Below, piece by piece: positions 43,032 to 52,148 of a DNA stretch of 64,000 nt. Source of the DNA: Stieleria sp. JC731 (lineage in GTDB: Bacteria; Planctomycetota; Planctomycetia; Pirellulales; Pirellulaceae); contig NZ_JAJKFQ010000005.1 of NCBI RefSeq assembly GCF_020966635.1, positions 1,142,481-1,206,480 of the forward strand, read 5' to 3'. A program made the position numbers and the translations under genes. Below the pieces are notes generated by a model, which saw nothing but the letters and a program-made list of their open reading frames with translations, did not search any database and was not told the origin of the DNA. Positions within the stretch are counted from its first letter, which is position 1; each line of letters starts with the position of its first letter.

Positions 43032-44681
43032 TTATTCGAGTCGGCAAAAGCATGAACGATCGATCGTGACGTCCGCATGCTCAGTTGCCGAGATGAATTG
43101 CTTTCGTATCGTGGCTGCTTCGTCGATTTTTCCCATCTCCATCAGGCACTCAGCGAGACCGTTTAGCGACCAAGGATTTTTTGGGTGCCTTTTGAGATCC
43201 GCTCGAAACACTGGATCGGCTTGCTCATAGTGGCGTTGTTCAAGTAGCAACGCGCCCAACGCATGTCGGGCCGGTTGCATCCATCCCCAGGGTTCGTCGT
43301 AGTTCATTGCATCGTCAAGCTTGACCGCGTTGCGCAGATGTCGAAATGCCGTTTCGAAATTGCCTCTTCGATAAGCGATTTCGCCAGCCACCATCGCTTC
43401 TGCGACTCCTAAAATATCGCGAGACTTGTTGTTGAATAGGATGCTTGTCTCGGGGACTTGCGCTCTGGTACTGGAGAGAAGAGCTTGCTCGGCTTCCGCA
43501 TCATCAATTCGGTTGGTCGCAGCGTATGCTAACGCCCTTGCATAGTGCCGTACCGAACGACTCATTGGCAAGAATTCGGCTGGCTCCGGTTCGGCGAGTA
43601 TGTCGTCCCAGCGGCCGAAGCGAATCAGAACGTGGAATTTCATTGGCATGAACGCATCCAAGAAATCAGTCTGAGTGCGCAGCAGCTGATCCGGGACTTG
43701 CGTAACAAGATCCTCTGCCGCTTTCATCGCGATCTTGCTTTGCCCCTGAAACATGGCGCCGTACACGACAAAATGATAGTTGTGAATTCGATAGAACGTG
43801 TAGAAGTTCATACCACCCTGGCGTTCTAAAAACTCCTTGTCTATCTCAATGGCTCGCAGGTTGGTTTGGACGACGCTTTCATAGTTGCCGAGCAACACAT
43901 CGATATGCGACGGCATGTGAACAAGGTGCCCGGCGCCAGGCATCAGGTTTCGGAGCCGGTTCGCAGCGGCGAGTGCTTTTTCAGGTGTGGGCGAGGCCTC
44001 CATCGTATGAATGTATAAGTGATTAGCCGCAGCAAAGTTTGGTGTGGTTCGCAGGGCATTTTCGAGAACGTTAACGATCTCTGGCGTTTCTGGGGCCGGT
44101 GTGCCGTCGGCACTCCACTGTTTCCACGGTCGCAGGATCATCAGCGATTCGGCGAATAACGAAGCGACCAGTGGATCGTCACTGTGATTCTTATAGACAT
44201 CGCGCATTGCATTGGAATATGCACGATTCAGTGGCTCGCGATCCTCTGGTACAGGCGTCTCGTATCGACTTGCAAATGCGTTGATAATCGCTTTCTCAAG
44301 CGATGTGCAGTCCCGCGAATGTAACTGGGCGAGTCGGATTGCGAGATTAGCTTCGGCGATTTGGTGTGGTTCGATTTCCGTGTTGTTGATGTTCGGCCCC
44401 CATGCGTATGACAAACCCCAGTAGGCCATCGCCAACGAAGGATCGTCTTCAATCGACCGTTCAAAGCAGCGTGCGCCTTCTTCGTGATTGAAGGCGATGC
44501 AAAGGGCCAGCCCACGATCAAACCATTTCTGCGCAGTGGCGGAGTCCGTCGAGACCTTGTAGTGAAATCCGCCGAGGTCGTAGTATCCGTCCTTTATTAC
44601 GTCCGTTGGTACAGCTTGCGCGACCGTGACGCACGGGAACACAAGGTATACCATCGCAAAACAAAGTAGTGCGGCTTTCAT
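43032..44681 (-). CDS. Exported TPR-repeat protein
   Basis: A 549-residue protein with a signal peptide (MKAALLCFAMVYLVFPCVTV, cleavage after AQA). The start at 44681 is supported by AGGAG eight bases upstream (44690-44694); the longer frame to 44702 has no such site. TPR units are visible at AQKWFDRGLALCIAFNHEEG, AMAYWGLSYAWGPNINN, ALAYAATNRIDDAEAEQ, AYRRGNFETAFRHLRNAVKL and ARHALGALLLEQRHYEQAD. The block AANHLYIHTMEASPTPEKAL ... GHLVHMPSHIDVLLGNYESV is the hallmark of a widespread secreted TPR family of unknown activity. Divergent from the sulfatase unit. Confidence 0.85.
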   Translation of the reverse strand: MKAALLCFAMVYLVFPCVTVAQAVPTDVIKDGYYDLGGFHYKVSTDSATAQKWFDRGLALCIAFNHEEGARCFERSIEDDPSLAMAYWGLSYAWGPNINNTEIEPHQIAEANLAIRLAQLHSRDCTSLEKAIINAFASRYETPVPEDREPLNRAYSNAMRDVYKNHSDDPLVASLFAESLMILRPWKQWSADGTPAPETPEIVNVLENALRTTPNFAAANHLYIHTMEASPTPEKALAAANRLRNLMPGAGHLVHMPSHIDVLLGNYESVVQTNLRAIEIDKEFLERQGGMNFYTFYRIHNYHFVVYGAMFQGQSKIAMKAAEDLVTQVPDQLLRTQTDFLDAFMPMKFHVLIRFGRWDDILAEPEPAEFLPMSRSVRHYARALAYAATNRIDDAEAEQALLSSTRAQVPETSILFNNKSRDILGVAEAMVAGEIAYRRGNFETAFRHLRNAVKLDDAMNYDEPWGWMQPARHALGALLLEQRHYEQADPVFRADLKRHPKNPWSLNGLAECLMEMGKIDEAATIRKQFISATEHADVTIDRSCFCRLE

Positions 44682-45176
44682 TTTCAACGCTCCTAAAATC
44701 AACCATTGGAAGTTGAACCGAATTGATCCGATCAGCTTTTAGTAAAGTACACGCGGACGGCGATGGGGCACATCCGATGGGAAACTGATCGCGTGTTTTC
44801 ATCATTTGATAACTGCAGTTCACAGCATCCAATGTAACGCCGTAGGAACTAGTTTGTAGCTGAACTGAATTCTCCGTCCTGGGTGGGAAGCTCTCCTTCC
44901 GGGTGTGTTCGTGAATGGTTTGCATCCACAATGAGTGACAGCATCAGCTTTAATCTCTCCCTGTTCGTTTTCCGCGTCCTAGTGACACATCAGATGGATG
45001 CTGTTAGGGCCGATGCTACGTAGCTGACAAGCAATCGTTTAGTGGTCGGTGACGTAGAAGCGACCACCAACGTCTATAAATCCAAAGAGAGCTCTGGCGG
45101 TTGAAGACGGAAAGGAGACGCCGCTTCTGCAGATTCCGACGCGTGTTGGTAAAATTGAATTTTCAAGGAGGCTACA
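44682..45176. other. Divergent intergenic region upstream of the sulfatase unit
   Basis: About 500 bases that must hold promoters for the TPR gene and the sulfatase unit. AT-rich words around 44738-44752 (ttttagtaaagtac) are the most promoter-like. A GGAAAGGAG at about 45109-45117 has no start codon at a suitable distance. Confidence 0.4.
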
Positions 45177-45290
45177 TTGACCGGAAATCTCCTTGCTCCA
45201 AACGAAGCCGACTACACTCGTCGCCTACGGATGCAGCAGCTTGTGTATCAGTGTCTTCCCGACCGTTCTTTAACTTTCACTTATGATTGA
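45177..45290 (+). CDS. Small upstream ORF (37 aa) coupled to the sulfatase gene
   Basis: TTG at 45177 is preceded by AAGGAGG (45165-45171) with five bases between, one of the strongest Shine-Dalgarno sites in the window. The frame reads MTGNLLAPNEADYTRRLRMQ and continues to a TGA at 45288-45290. Its stop overlaps the first possible sulfatase ATG (45283) and lies 13 bases before the preferred one (45304). The sulfatase has no Shine-Dalgarno of its own, so translation of the small ORF may carry ribosomes to it. No family is recognised. Confidence 0.45.
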   Translation: MTGNLLAPNEADYTRRLRMQQLVYQCLPDRSLTFTYD

Positions 45291-45303
45291 TTTTGTTTTC
45301 CAG

Positions 45304-46755
45304 ATGCGATGCTTGGCCATTGCGTTGCTCTCCTTTTTGTTGGCTTGTCTGTCGACTGCATCTGCGGAGAATGGGGTTCGTCCAAATTTCATCTTTTTCA
45401 TTACCGACGACATTTCTTTCGAAGACGTCGGGACCTATGGCGGCCCGGTTCCGACCCCAAATCTAGATCGATTGGCGGCGTCGGGACTTACATTTGAAAA
45501 CGCTTATGTGACCGCTAGCAGTTGTAGCCCCAGTCGCTGCAGCATCATCACCAGCCGGTACCCACACAACACGGGAGCCCCCGAGTTACACACGCCGCTG
45601 CCGCGAGATCAATGGAAATTTCCCGGACGACTACGACGCAAAGGCTATCACAGCGTTCTCTGCGGTAAAAACCACATGAGCTACGACGGACGGTCGAACG
45701 ATGAGTCTCGATTGGCGGACGCCTTCGATCAGATCCATCATGGAGGGCGTCCCAGCGGGGCGAAGAATTGGGTGGAAACGCTGACTAACCGCCCTGAAAA
45801 CCAACCCTTTTTCTTTTGGTTTGCTTCGCATGATGCTCATCGTGATTGGCAATTCAACGAGAACGCTCCCCGGTTCCGTGACGAGGATGTCGTTGTGCCT
45901 CCGTATTTGGTCGATGGCCCAATGACTCGAACAGATTTTTTGGGGTATTACCACGAGGTCGCGCGGACCGATTTCTACCTCGGGTTGTTGCTCGACGCAC
46001 TCGAAACGCAAGAGATCAGAGAACAGACCTATGTGATCTTCACCAGCGACAACGGCAAACCATTCCCGCGGGGCAAAACACGGCTGTACGATTCCGGGGC
46101 AAAAGTCCCTCTGGTCATTTCTGGGCCTGGAATCGTCGAAGGCCAACGCACCGAATCGCTCGTGAGCTTGATCGATATTGGACCCACCATTCTTGAGCTA
46201 GCGGATATTGCGATTCCGCGACAGTTTCAGGGAGTCAGTCTTGTGCCGGTTCTATCTGATCCCGACGCACATGTTCGAGACTATATCTTCGCCGAGCACA
46301 ATTGGCATACCTATCCTGCGAATGAAAGGATGGTGCGATACAAGAATTGGGTCTATCTCCGCAACCACAACCATCAAGATCAAAACTTGTGTGCCGAATC
46401 TGCCGACGTTTTCCCTGCGGGCAAAGAATTGTGGAATACCGAAGCGGATGGCAAATTGCAAAAGCATCAGCGTGACGTCTTCCTCCAGCCACGACCGTTT
46501 GAAGAGTTGTACGATGTTCAAACGGATCCACAACAATTCACCAATCTTGTTGAGTCTTCCGAGCATCGTGAGATTTTGGAAGAGCTACGCGGGGTCCTGG
46601 ATACTTGGTGTGAACAGACGGGAGATACCATCCCGGTGCATCCAACATCGGTCATTGGAAATGTCACTCCAGAGCAGAGGGGCGACTTTCCAGGAGCATC
46701 GAGGGATGCACCGCATCTTCTGCATCCCGGCCCGATCCGAAAAGAAACGAAGTGA
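45304..46755 (+). CDS. Secreted formylglycine-dependent sulfatase
   Basis: A 483-residue sulfatase of the alkaline-phosphatase superfamily. The start at 45304 gives a clean signal peptide (MRCLAIALLSFLLACLSTAS); ATG 45283 adds seven residues. Catalytic motifs: metal-binding FITDDISFEDVG, the formylglycine signature SSCSPSRCSIITSRYPHNTG with Cys74 converted to formylglycine by a maturase, GKNHM, the SHDAHRDW loop, and FTSDNGKPFPRGKTRLYDSG near the active site. Such enzymes hydrolyse sulfate esters; planctomycetes use many to degrade algal sulfated polysaccharides. The short C-terminal region and SSEHREILEELRGVLDTW resemble heparan-N-sulfatase-like members, but the substrate cannot be told. The maturase is not in the window. 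Confidence 0.93.
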   Translation: MRCLAIALLSFLLACLSTASAENGVRPNFIFFITDDISFEDVGTYGGPVPTPNLDRLAASGLTFENAYVTASSCSPSRCSIITSRYPHNTGAPELHTPLPRDQWKFPGRLRRKGYHSVLCGKNHMSYDGRSNDESRLADAFDQIHHGGRPSGAKNWVETLTNRPENQPFFFWFASHDAHRDWQFNENAPRFRDEDVVVPPYLVDGPMTRTDFLGYYHEVARTDFYLGLLLDALETQEIREQTYVIFTSDNGKPFPRGKTRLYDSGAKVPLVISGPGIVEGQRTESLVSLIDIGPTILELADIAIPRQFQGVSLVPVLSDPDAHVRDYIFAEHNWHTYPANERMVRYKNWVYLRNHNHQDQNLCAESADVFPAGKELWNTEADGKLQKHQRDVFLQPRPFEELYDVQTDPQQFTNLVESSEHREILEELRGVLDTWCEQTGDTIPVHPTSVIGNVTPEQRGDFPGASRDAPHLLHPGPIRKETK

Positions 46756-46808
46756 CAATGGAACATTGCAAATTGTAGGGAAAGCAAATACGTCCGCTTG
46801 GTACGGTA

Positions 46809-47232
46809 CTCAACTTGGAAAGTTGAGGGACAATGTCGCACGATTCTCCGAATCGTTGGTGTTCTGACCGAAGCGATTGATCGACCGGTCGGGGCCAAGC
46901 TAAAGAGCCAGGACTCTCTTTCTGAGCTTCTAGGCCAGGGGGCGTTTTGAATTGTGGCGTGGTTTGATGTGTTGGAGTTACTTGCTTGGTTTGGTTCTCA
47001 ACTTGGAAAGTTGAGGGACATTGTCGCACGATTCTCCGAATCGTTGGCGTTTTGACCGATGCGATTAGTCGACTGGTTGCGGCCAAGTTAGAGAGCCAGG
47101 ACTCTCTTTCTGAGCTTCTAGGGCAGGGGGCGTTTTGACTTGTCGCGTGATTTGATGTGTTGGAGTCACTTGCTTGGTTCGGTTCTCAACTTGGAAAGTT
47201 GAGGGACAATGTCGCACGATTCTCCGAATCGT
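46809..47232. repeat. Tandem array of 188-bp repeats with paired hairpins
   Basis: Copies begin at 46809, 46997 and 47185, an exact 188-base spacing; the third is cut after 48 bases. Each copy has CTCAACTT-GGA-AAGTTGAG followed 12 bases later by ACGATTC-TCC-GAATCGT, both perfect inverted repeats with three-base loops, and further on AGAG-CCAGGA-CTCT. It fills the gap between the convergent sulfatase and DUF1552 genes. Minus-strand frames through it repeat the words RRIVR.CPSTFQVE and are products of the repeat, not genes. Confidence 0.9.
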
Positions 47233-47260
47233 GAGCGTTCTGCTTCCTTCACCAATCCAT

Positions 47261-48520
47261 CTAACTCATCTCAAGTCCACGCATCGTTCCAACTCCGGTC
47301 CCGAACCTTTCGGTCTCCATGCCAAGACGCTGTAGCATCGAAACAAACAAGTTCGGTAGCGGGTAATTTTGATCGCGATCGAACGCGAGATGCTGGCCGT
47401 GCTTAAAGCCTCCACCTGCAAGCAATACTGGCATGTTCTTTGTATCGTGGCTGCTCGCATTGCCGAGATTCGAACCGAACAGGACCATCGTCGAATCCAG
47501 TAGTGTCTGCCCTTCTTCGACGGTCTGGTTCAACTTTGCCAGAAACTTGCGGAACTCTTCGATAATCGCCGACTCGACGATCGTTAGTTGAGCAATCTTG
47601 GCGGGATCTTTGCCGTGATGCGACAGGTTGTGGTAATCGATGTCGATCCCGGGAATCACAGGCACCGAATTCATTCCGGAGATGTTGTAGGTGATGAATC
47701 GTGTCGAATCGGTTTCAATCGCGAGGTGCATGACGTCGTACATCAAACGCATCCGCTCGACGATTCTTGTGTGATCGAGTTCATCACGAGGGACTTTTGC
47801 GTCGACGGACGGCTTGGGTTTCTGTTGCCAAGCTTCGGCTTTCGCAAGCCGACGCTCGGCTTCACGGACTGCTTCAAAATATTGGTCCAGTTTTTGGCGA
47901 TCGCGTCCGGTCAACGTGGTTTGCAATCGTTTGGTTTTCTCGCTTACCACATCCAGCACACTTCGCCCCTCTTGCAACCGCTGGACCTGCAGTTTCTGTT
48001 CGTTTGGTTTGCCGGCCAAGAACAGTTGTTTGAACACCTGCGATGGACGCGTTTGAGTTGGTATCTCGACGCCACTGCGAGACCATGACAAGCCGGGGCC
48101 AGAGCTGCTCAGTGAGAGCGAAGCAAATCGCGTTTCGCTGCCATACTTAGCCGCCGCGAATTGATCGAGTGAGATTGAGTTTCGGAAACCTGCGCTATTG
48201 GGATGAGGAGCGCAAGTCAAAAATGATTTGTACGAATCGTGCCCACCACCGACCTCCGGGTGGGAAACGCCTGACATAATCGTGAATTGATCGCGATAGT
48301 CGTCGAGCAATTTAAGATAGGTTGGCGATTGGTAATCGCGACCGGACTGTTGCGGAATGATGTTTGCCGCATGCAACCCCAGTGCAACGTCGATCGCCAC
48401 GAGACGACGTTTCGGTTTATTCGTAGCATTGCCGAAAGCTTGCGATTCGAGGAGCGGCAAGGCAATCGCGACACCGGCACCACGCAGCAGATTTCGGCGA
48501 TCGAAACGAGACATGATCAA
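47261..48520 (-). CDS. DUF1552 family protein
   Basis: A 419-residue exported protein of the planctomycete DUF1552 family (related in fold to DUF1501/sulfatase-like proteins). The N-terminus MSRFDRRNLLRGAGVAIALP has a twin-arginine-like signal. Family blocks present: VALGLHAANIIPQQSGRDYQ, SGVSHPEVGGGHDSYKSFLT, SLDQFAAAKYGSETRFASLS, GIDIDYHNLSHHGKDPAKIA and STMVLFGSNLGNASSHDTKN. It is the second gene of an operon with the PSD1-type cytochrome protein, six bases apart, the standard pairing in Pirellulaceae. Function is unknown; the pair is thought to act in the periplasm, possibly on sulfated or complex polysaccharides. Confidence 0.93.
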   Translation of the reverse strand: MIMSRFDRRNLLRGAGVAIALPLLESQAFGNATNKPKRRLVAIDVALGLHAANIIPQQSGRDYQSPTYLKLLDDYRDQFTIMSGVSHPEVGGGHDSYKSFLTCAPHPNSAGFRNSISLDQFAAAKYGSETRFASLSLSSSGPGLSWSRSGVEIPTQTRPSQVFKQLFLAGKPNEQKLQVQRLQEGRSVLDVVSEKTKRLQTTLTGRDRQKLDQYFEAVREAERRLAKAEAWQQKPKPSVDAKVPRDELDHTRIVERMRLMYDVMHLAIETDSTRFITYNISGMNSVPVIPGIDIDYHNLSHHGKDPAKIAQLTIVESAIIEEFRKFLAKLNQTVEEGQTLLDSTMVLFGSNLGNASSHDTKNMPVLLAGGGFKHGQHLAFDRDQNYPLPNLFVSMLQRLGMETERFGTGVGTMRGLEMS

Positions 48521-48526
48521 GTGAAC

Positions 48527-50905
48527 CTAGGGTTGTTGAAAGGCGGGGCTTTGGACGACCGCGTGGACCAATGAACGAAAGCCATAATCTTGTTCACGAG
48601 TCTGCTTCACAATTTGGTCGACAAGGGGGCGATCGCTGAAACCAAGTCTTCGGCCCAAGGCGTATGTCAACAGTTGTTCGGCAAGGTTGGTTGTCAATCG
48701 ATCGGGATCGCTTGCCAAAGCGTTTCGGAAACTCGGTATGTCAGTGATCGTGGTCCCGTTCGGCGTTATCGCCGTGGAATCGACGTCTTGTCCCAAACGA
48801 TAGCGAACCCAATTGTACGTGAACGGAGCTTGCTTGAGTTTCGGCCGTTGACCTTCATTGGCCATCGTTCGGTACTGTTGTCGATAGCCGCCAATCGGAT
48901 CGAAACACTCGAGCGAAAATCCGGGAGGATCGATCCTGCGGTGGCAAGCGGCACATGATTCAATGTCCCGGTGTTTGACCAGTTGTTCACGAATCGTCGT
49001 CGCACCGCGAATGTCCGGTTCGATCGAGCCGACGTTGTCTGGCGGTGGTGGCGTCGGTGTTCCTAGGATGTTTTCCAGAATCCATACGCCGCGTAAAACC
49101 GGGGAGGTCGATGTTCCGTTGGCAGTCACCTTCAAGATACTTGCCTGGGTCAGAACACCGCCGCGTTGACTGTCAGCGGGCAACTGGACCTTGCGAAATG
49201 CCTGACCGTGGATTCCATCGATCCCATAGTGGCGGGCAAGCCGTTCATTGAGGAAAGTGAATTCAGAATCGACAAAGTTCACCAAGCTCAAGTCGTTATG
49301 AAGGATCTCTTCAAAGAATAATTCGGTTTCTCGAACCATCGAGATCCGTAGCAGTTCATCGAATTCAGGATAGAGATTGGCATCCGGTTGCGTGAAGTCG
49401 ATTTCGCGTAGGTCGAGCCATTGCCCGGTGAAGCCCTTTGTCAGTCTTGCCGAGCGTGGTGATTTCAGCATTCGTTCGACTTGGTTCCGAAGAACGTCTG
49501 GATTTGACAGCGAACCGTTTGCGGCCAACGAGAAAAGCTGTTCGTCAGGCATCGAACTCCACAGAAAGTACGAAAGCCGTGACGCGAGGGCGTAAGGATC
49601 GATTCGTGATTCCCGCGGTTCGATCAAGAAGAGGAATTCCGGTGAACACAAGACTGCTTTAATCGCGACGCGAATTGCCGATTCAAACGACTGTCCTGCG
49701 GAGACACTCGACTGGTACAGCTTCAGATAGCTTGTTATATCGTCGTCATTGATCGGTCGGCGAAATGCTTTTGGCAACAACCGCTGCAACACCTTTTGGG
49801 CGTCCACTTGGTTGGCAGACGTCACGTCGATTTCGCCAAGCAGCTTCGTCCTCGAAACCGGAGGCCACGGTTCGAGAGGACCTTCGATAATGATGTCGCC
49901 GATCTCGATTCCCGGGTGCGGCCACGAGTCCGCTTCCTTACGTGTATCCCGGGTCGCATAGCATTTCGGATGAAATGTTCCGCCATCTTCGAGCAAGCGA
50001 TCCGTGAACTCGATCGTTGTCCAGTTGCCAGGGGGAACGTCGTAGTAACCGACTAGGTGTTGTTCACGGCGATTGACGATTGTGTCGCCGCCGTAGATCC
50101 GCAACGTCACCGGGGTTTCGCTTTGGACCGCACGGACTTTGAACGTTCCGCGATAGGTGCCAGCGGGAGCACGCAAACGAGAAAAATTGACAAGATGTGT
50201 TGGACAGTATCCGGACTGGAATACCACTAGGCCATCTTCGGTTTTCCGAAACATCTTTCCGATTTGCTGGTCCATCGGTTGGCCCCGCCAATCCACTTGA
50301 TCAAGGAGATTGGTTTCATGGCGGATCGATTTTGGCTGACCTTTGGGGCCGAGGACAGCATCCAAGACTTGGTCGGCGGCAGCGAGGTAAGCGGTCATCG
50401 CTTCCGCAGATACCGCTAAACCTTCGCCGACCGTATCGAAACCATTGGTCGACGAATCCTCTGGTAAGCCATGCACGATCACATTGGTGTCGAACAGATC
50501 ACGAACTGTGTTTTGATATTCGTGTTTATTTAGACGTCGCAAAACGACATCATTCCGGCCGGCTTCGGCACGAACGATTGTTTGCGAGAGCGAGCGAACG
50601 AACGCTGATCGCTGTTCGGGCTCAAGCGACATCGCGTCATTCGGTGGCATCTCTCCGGCAAGAACCCGATCATGGGCTTGTATCCAACGTCGCCGTATTT
50701 CTAAGTCATCGAGATCGAAGCCCAAGGTCGCAAGATCTAAGTCTCCATCCGGTTCGTCGCCACTGTGGCAATCAACACAATGCTGGTCGATCAAGGTCGA
50801 CACATCGCGGGGAACTTCGGTCGCGCCGAGTCGACACCGACCGATAAAGCAGAATGCTAAGATGACAGTCAGCGGGAGTGAGATCGGTCTAATCAAGAAC
50901 TGCAT
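48527..50905 (-). CDS. PSD1-type cytochrome c / DUF1587-DUF1592-DUF1588-DUF1585 protein
   Basis: A 792-residue exported protein. After a signal peptide (IRPISLPLTVILAFCFIG) comes a cytochrome-like domain with Cys43-x2-Cys46-His47 (HCVDCHSG). Then DUF1587 (VLRRLNKHEYQNTVRDLF), DUF1595/DUF1592 (LSYFLWSSMPDEQLFSLAAN; LTKGFTGQWLDLREIDFTQP), DUF1588 (QRGGVLTQASILKVTANGTS, and a second SCAACHRRIDPPGF heme motif) and DUF1585 at the end (LAEQLLTYALGRRLGFSD). It is the first gene of the operon with DUF1552. Two CxxCH motifs mean it probably carries covalently bound heme. The combination is nearly restricted to Planctomycetes and relatives, but the reaction is not known. Confidence 0.94.
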   Translation of the reverse strand: MQFLIRPISLPLTVILAFCFIGRCRLGATEVPRDVSTLIDQHCVDCHSGDEPDGDLDLATLGFDLDDLEIRRRWIQAHDRVLAGEMPPNDAMSLEPEQRSAFVRSLSQTIVRAEAGRNDVVLRRLNKHEYQNTVRDLFDTNVIVHGLPEDSSTNGFDTVGEGLAVSAEAMTAYLAAADQVLDAVLGPKGQPKSIRHETNLLDQVDWRGQPMDQQIGKMFRKTEDGLVVFQSGYCPTHLVNFSRLRAPAGTYRGTFKVRAVQSETPVTLRIYGGDTIVNRREQHLVGYYDVPPGNWTTIEFTDRLLEDGGTFHPKCYATRDTRKEADSWPHPGIEIGDIIIEGPLEPWPPVSRTKLLGEIDVTSANQVDAQKVLQRLLPKAFRRPINDDDITSYLKLYQSSVSAGQSFESAIRVAIKAVLCSPEFLFLIEPRESRIDPYALASRLSYFLWSSMPDEQLFSLAANGSLSNPDVLRNQVERMLKSPRSARLTKGFTGQWLDLREIDFTQPDANLYPEFDELLRISMVRETELFFEEILHNDLSLVNFVDSEFTFLNERLARHYGIDGIHGQAFRKVQLPADSQRGGVLTQASILKVTANGTSTSPVLRGVWILENILGTPTPPPPDNVGSIEPDIRGATTIREQLVKHRDIESCAACHRRIDPPGFSLECFDPIGGYRQQYRTMANEGQRPKLKQAPFTYNWVRYRLGQDVDSTAITPNGTTITDIPSFRNALASDPDRLTTNLAEQLLTYALGRRLGFSDRPLVDQIVKQTREQDYGFRSLVHAVVQSPAFQQP

Positions 50906-51112
50906 TCGACTTGTCTAGGTTCAAGTAGGCAGGAGTCATTGTGCCCGCTAAGTCGACGTCTATGTCGCGGGCCTCGCAAGCTGACCACCAATCCTACTTG
51001 ATGTCGCTGTCGCCGGCACATTCCTGTGTCAATTTTCATGCAGCGTCGCCAATAGTATCGATCACGCTCCGCGTGATCAAATCTGATTACATCGTACCGA
51101 TCATGCTCCGCC
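50906..51112. other. Promoter region of the DUF1552/PSD1 operon, with an inverted repeat
   Basis: This stretch lies upstream of the minus-strand operon. A plus-strand frame from a GTG at 50941 has AGGAG five bases upstream, but it runs into the hairpins and the repeat array and is probably not a gene. The inverted repeat at 51060-51078 is listed separately. Confidence 0.4.
51060..51078 (+). repeat. Perfect inverted repeat with TCC loop
   Basis: GATCACGC-TCC-GCGTGATC, 8-bp arms and three-base loop. It sits just before the 101-bp array, whose units contain degenerate versions (such as GTCGCGCTCCGTCGTGACGC). Confidence 0.8.
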
Positions 51113-51473
51113 GTGACGCACCTTTCCTAACTACTCATCGTACCCGTCAGGCTCCGTCGTGACGCACCGATGTCCCATCCCACCAAACCAACGCCCGGCA
51201 TCACGGGGACCGTGATGGGTACAATTTGAGCAACCCAAAAGTACCTGTCGCGCTCCGCCGTGACGCAGCAGTGTCCCATCCCACCAAACCAACGCCCGGC
51301 ATCACGGGGACCGTGATGGGCACAATTTGAGCAACCCAAAAGTACCTGTCGCGCTCCGTCGTGACGCACCGGTTTCCCATCCCACCAAACCGACGCCCGG
51401 CATCACGGGGACCGTGATGGGTACAATTTGAGCAACCCCAAAGTACCCGTCACGCTGCGTCGTGACGCACAAC
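51113..51473. repeat. Tandem array of 101-bp repeats
   Basis: The word GTGACGCA recurs at 51113, 51159, 51260, 51361 and 51462. The last four are exactly 101 bases apart, giving three full units; the first is a shortened 46-base unit. Each full unit contains ATCACGG-GGA-CCGTGAT (51200-51216, 51301-51317, 51402-51418), a perfect inverted repeat with a GGA loop, and a degenerate CTCCGYCGTGACGC hairpin. Units differ by a few substitutions. There are no unique spacers, so it is not a CRISPR. Confidence 0.92.
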
Positions 51474-51515
51474 ATCGCGATCGCAACCGTCCCAAATGAG
51501 ATGGGATATTTCGGA

Positions 51516-52148
51516 TCACTGCTCAAGTCGTTTTCGAAGTGTTTCCATCGAAATACCGCTGGGGACCGTCGCGTTAAGATCACTTTCATTTGGCGCATCG
51601 AGCGACTGCACGATAAACGCTCCGATTTGACAGAACTCTTTCAAGTACGGTGCGGCACCGAGCACATCACCTAGTGGCTTGTAGTGTTCCAGCGTCGTGT
51701 CATCATCCAAGCTTGCGATAAAGCTGACGATACCTTCTGGCTTGCGAGCAAGTCCGAATATTCGTTCCATCGCCTGTTGGTGCGTCTCGTCGCCTTCTGA
51801 ATTATCGAGTGTGCTGCAGAGTTGGTCAGTGGCATCAACTGGGTTTAACGAGTCAATTTGTGAATCTTGGATCGCTTCAGCCATTTTTACCGTCAGGTCG
51901 ATGACGACCGAAATGCCATTGACCACATCTCGGGACTGCGGAAGCATCGCTTTGAGCGTCTCTTCGACAATGCCTTTGATGGGATAGATGAGCGATCGAA
52001 GCTGAGGCTTCGCGTAAGCGTCTTGGGTTAAAAGAAGATCGTGAACGCCATTGGGTGTCCGAATCACGATGGACGGCTTTTCGACAGTTCCTTCAGACAA
52101 GACGGGCTGTAATTTTGGACGCTGCTGTTGCGAGGACTTGATGTACAT
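51516..52148 (-). CDS. Hypothetical protein (210 aa)
   Basis: No family recognised. ATG at 52148 opens a soluble, mostly helical protein without a signal peptide (for example SLIYPIKGIVEETLKAMLPQ and ISVVIDLTVKMAEAIQDSQI). It is acidic in the C-terminal half. The start lies inside the 78-codon frame 52093-52329 on the same strand in another phase. Either the two are overlapping genes, or one frame shift joins them into a protein of about 260 residues. Confidence 0.6.
   Translation of the reverse strand: MYIKSSQQQRPKLQPVLSEGTVEKPSIVIRTPNGVHDLLLTQDAYAKPQLRSLIYPIKGIVEETLKAMLPQSRDVVNGISVVIDLTVKMAEAIQDSQIDSLNPVDATDQLCSTLDNSEGDETHQQAMERIFGLARKPEGIVSFIASLDDDTTLEHYKPLGDVLGAAPYLKEFCQIGAFIVQSLDAPNESDLNATVPSGISMETLRKRLEQ

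Noticed and set aside
46518..47086. Two minus-strand ORFs sharing the word RRIVR.CPSTFQVE
   Set aside because: They are translations of the 188-bp repeat and one overlaps the sulfatase gene; not genes.
50941..51162. 73-codon plus-strand frame with AGGAG before a GTG
   Set aside because: It runs through the inverted repeat and into the tandem array; the amino acid sequence reflects these repeats.
51113..51473. CRISPR array
   Set aside because: The units are 101 bases and almost identical throughout; no short direct repeats with unique spacers, and no cas genes nearby.
51127..51598. Minus-strand ORFs with repeated VPITVPVMPGVGLVGW
   Set aside because: They are translations of the 101-bp repeat.
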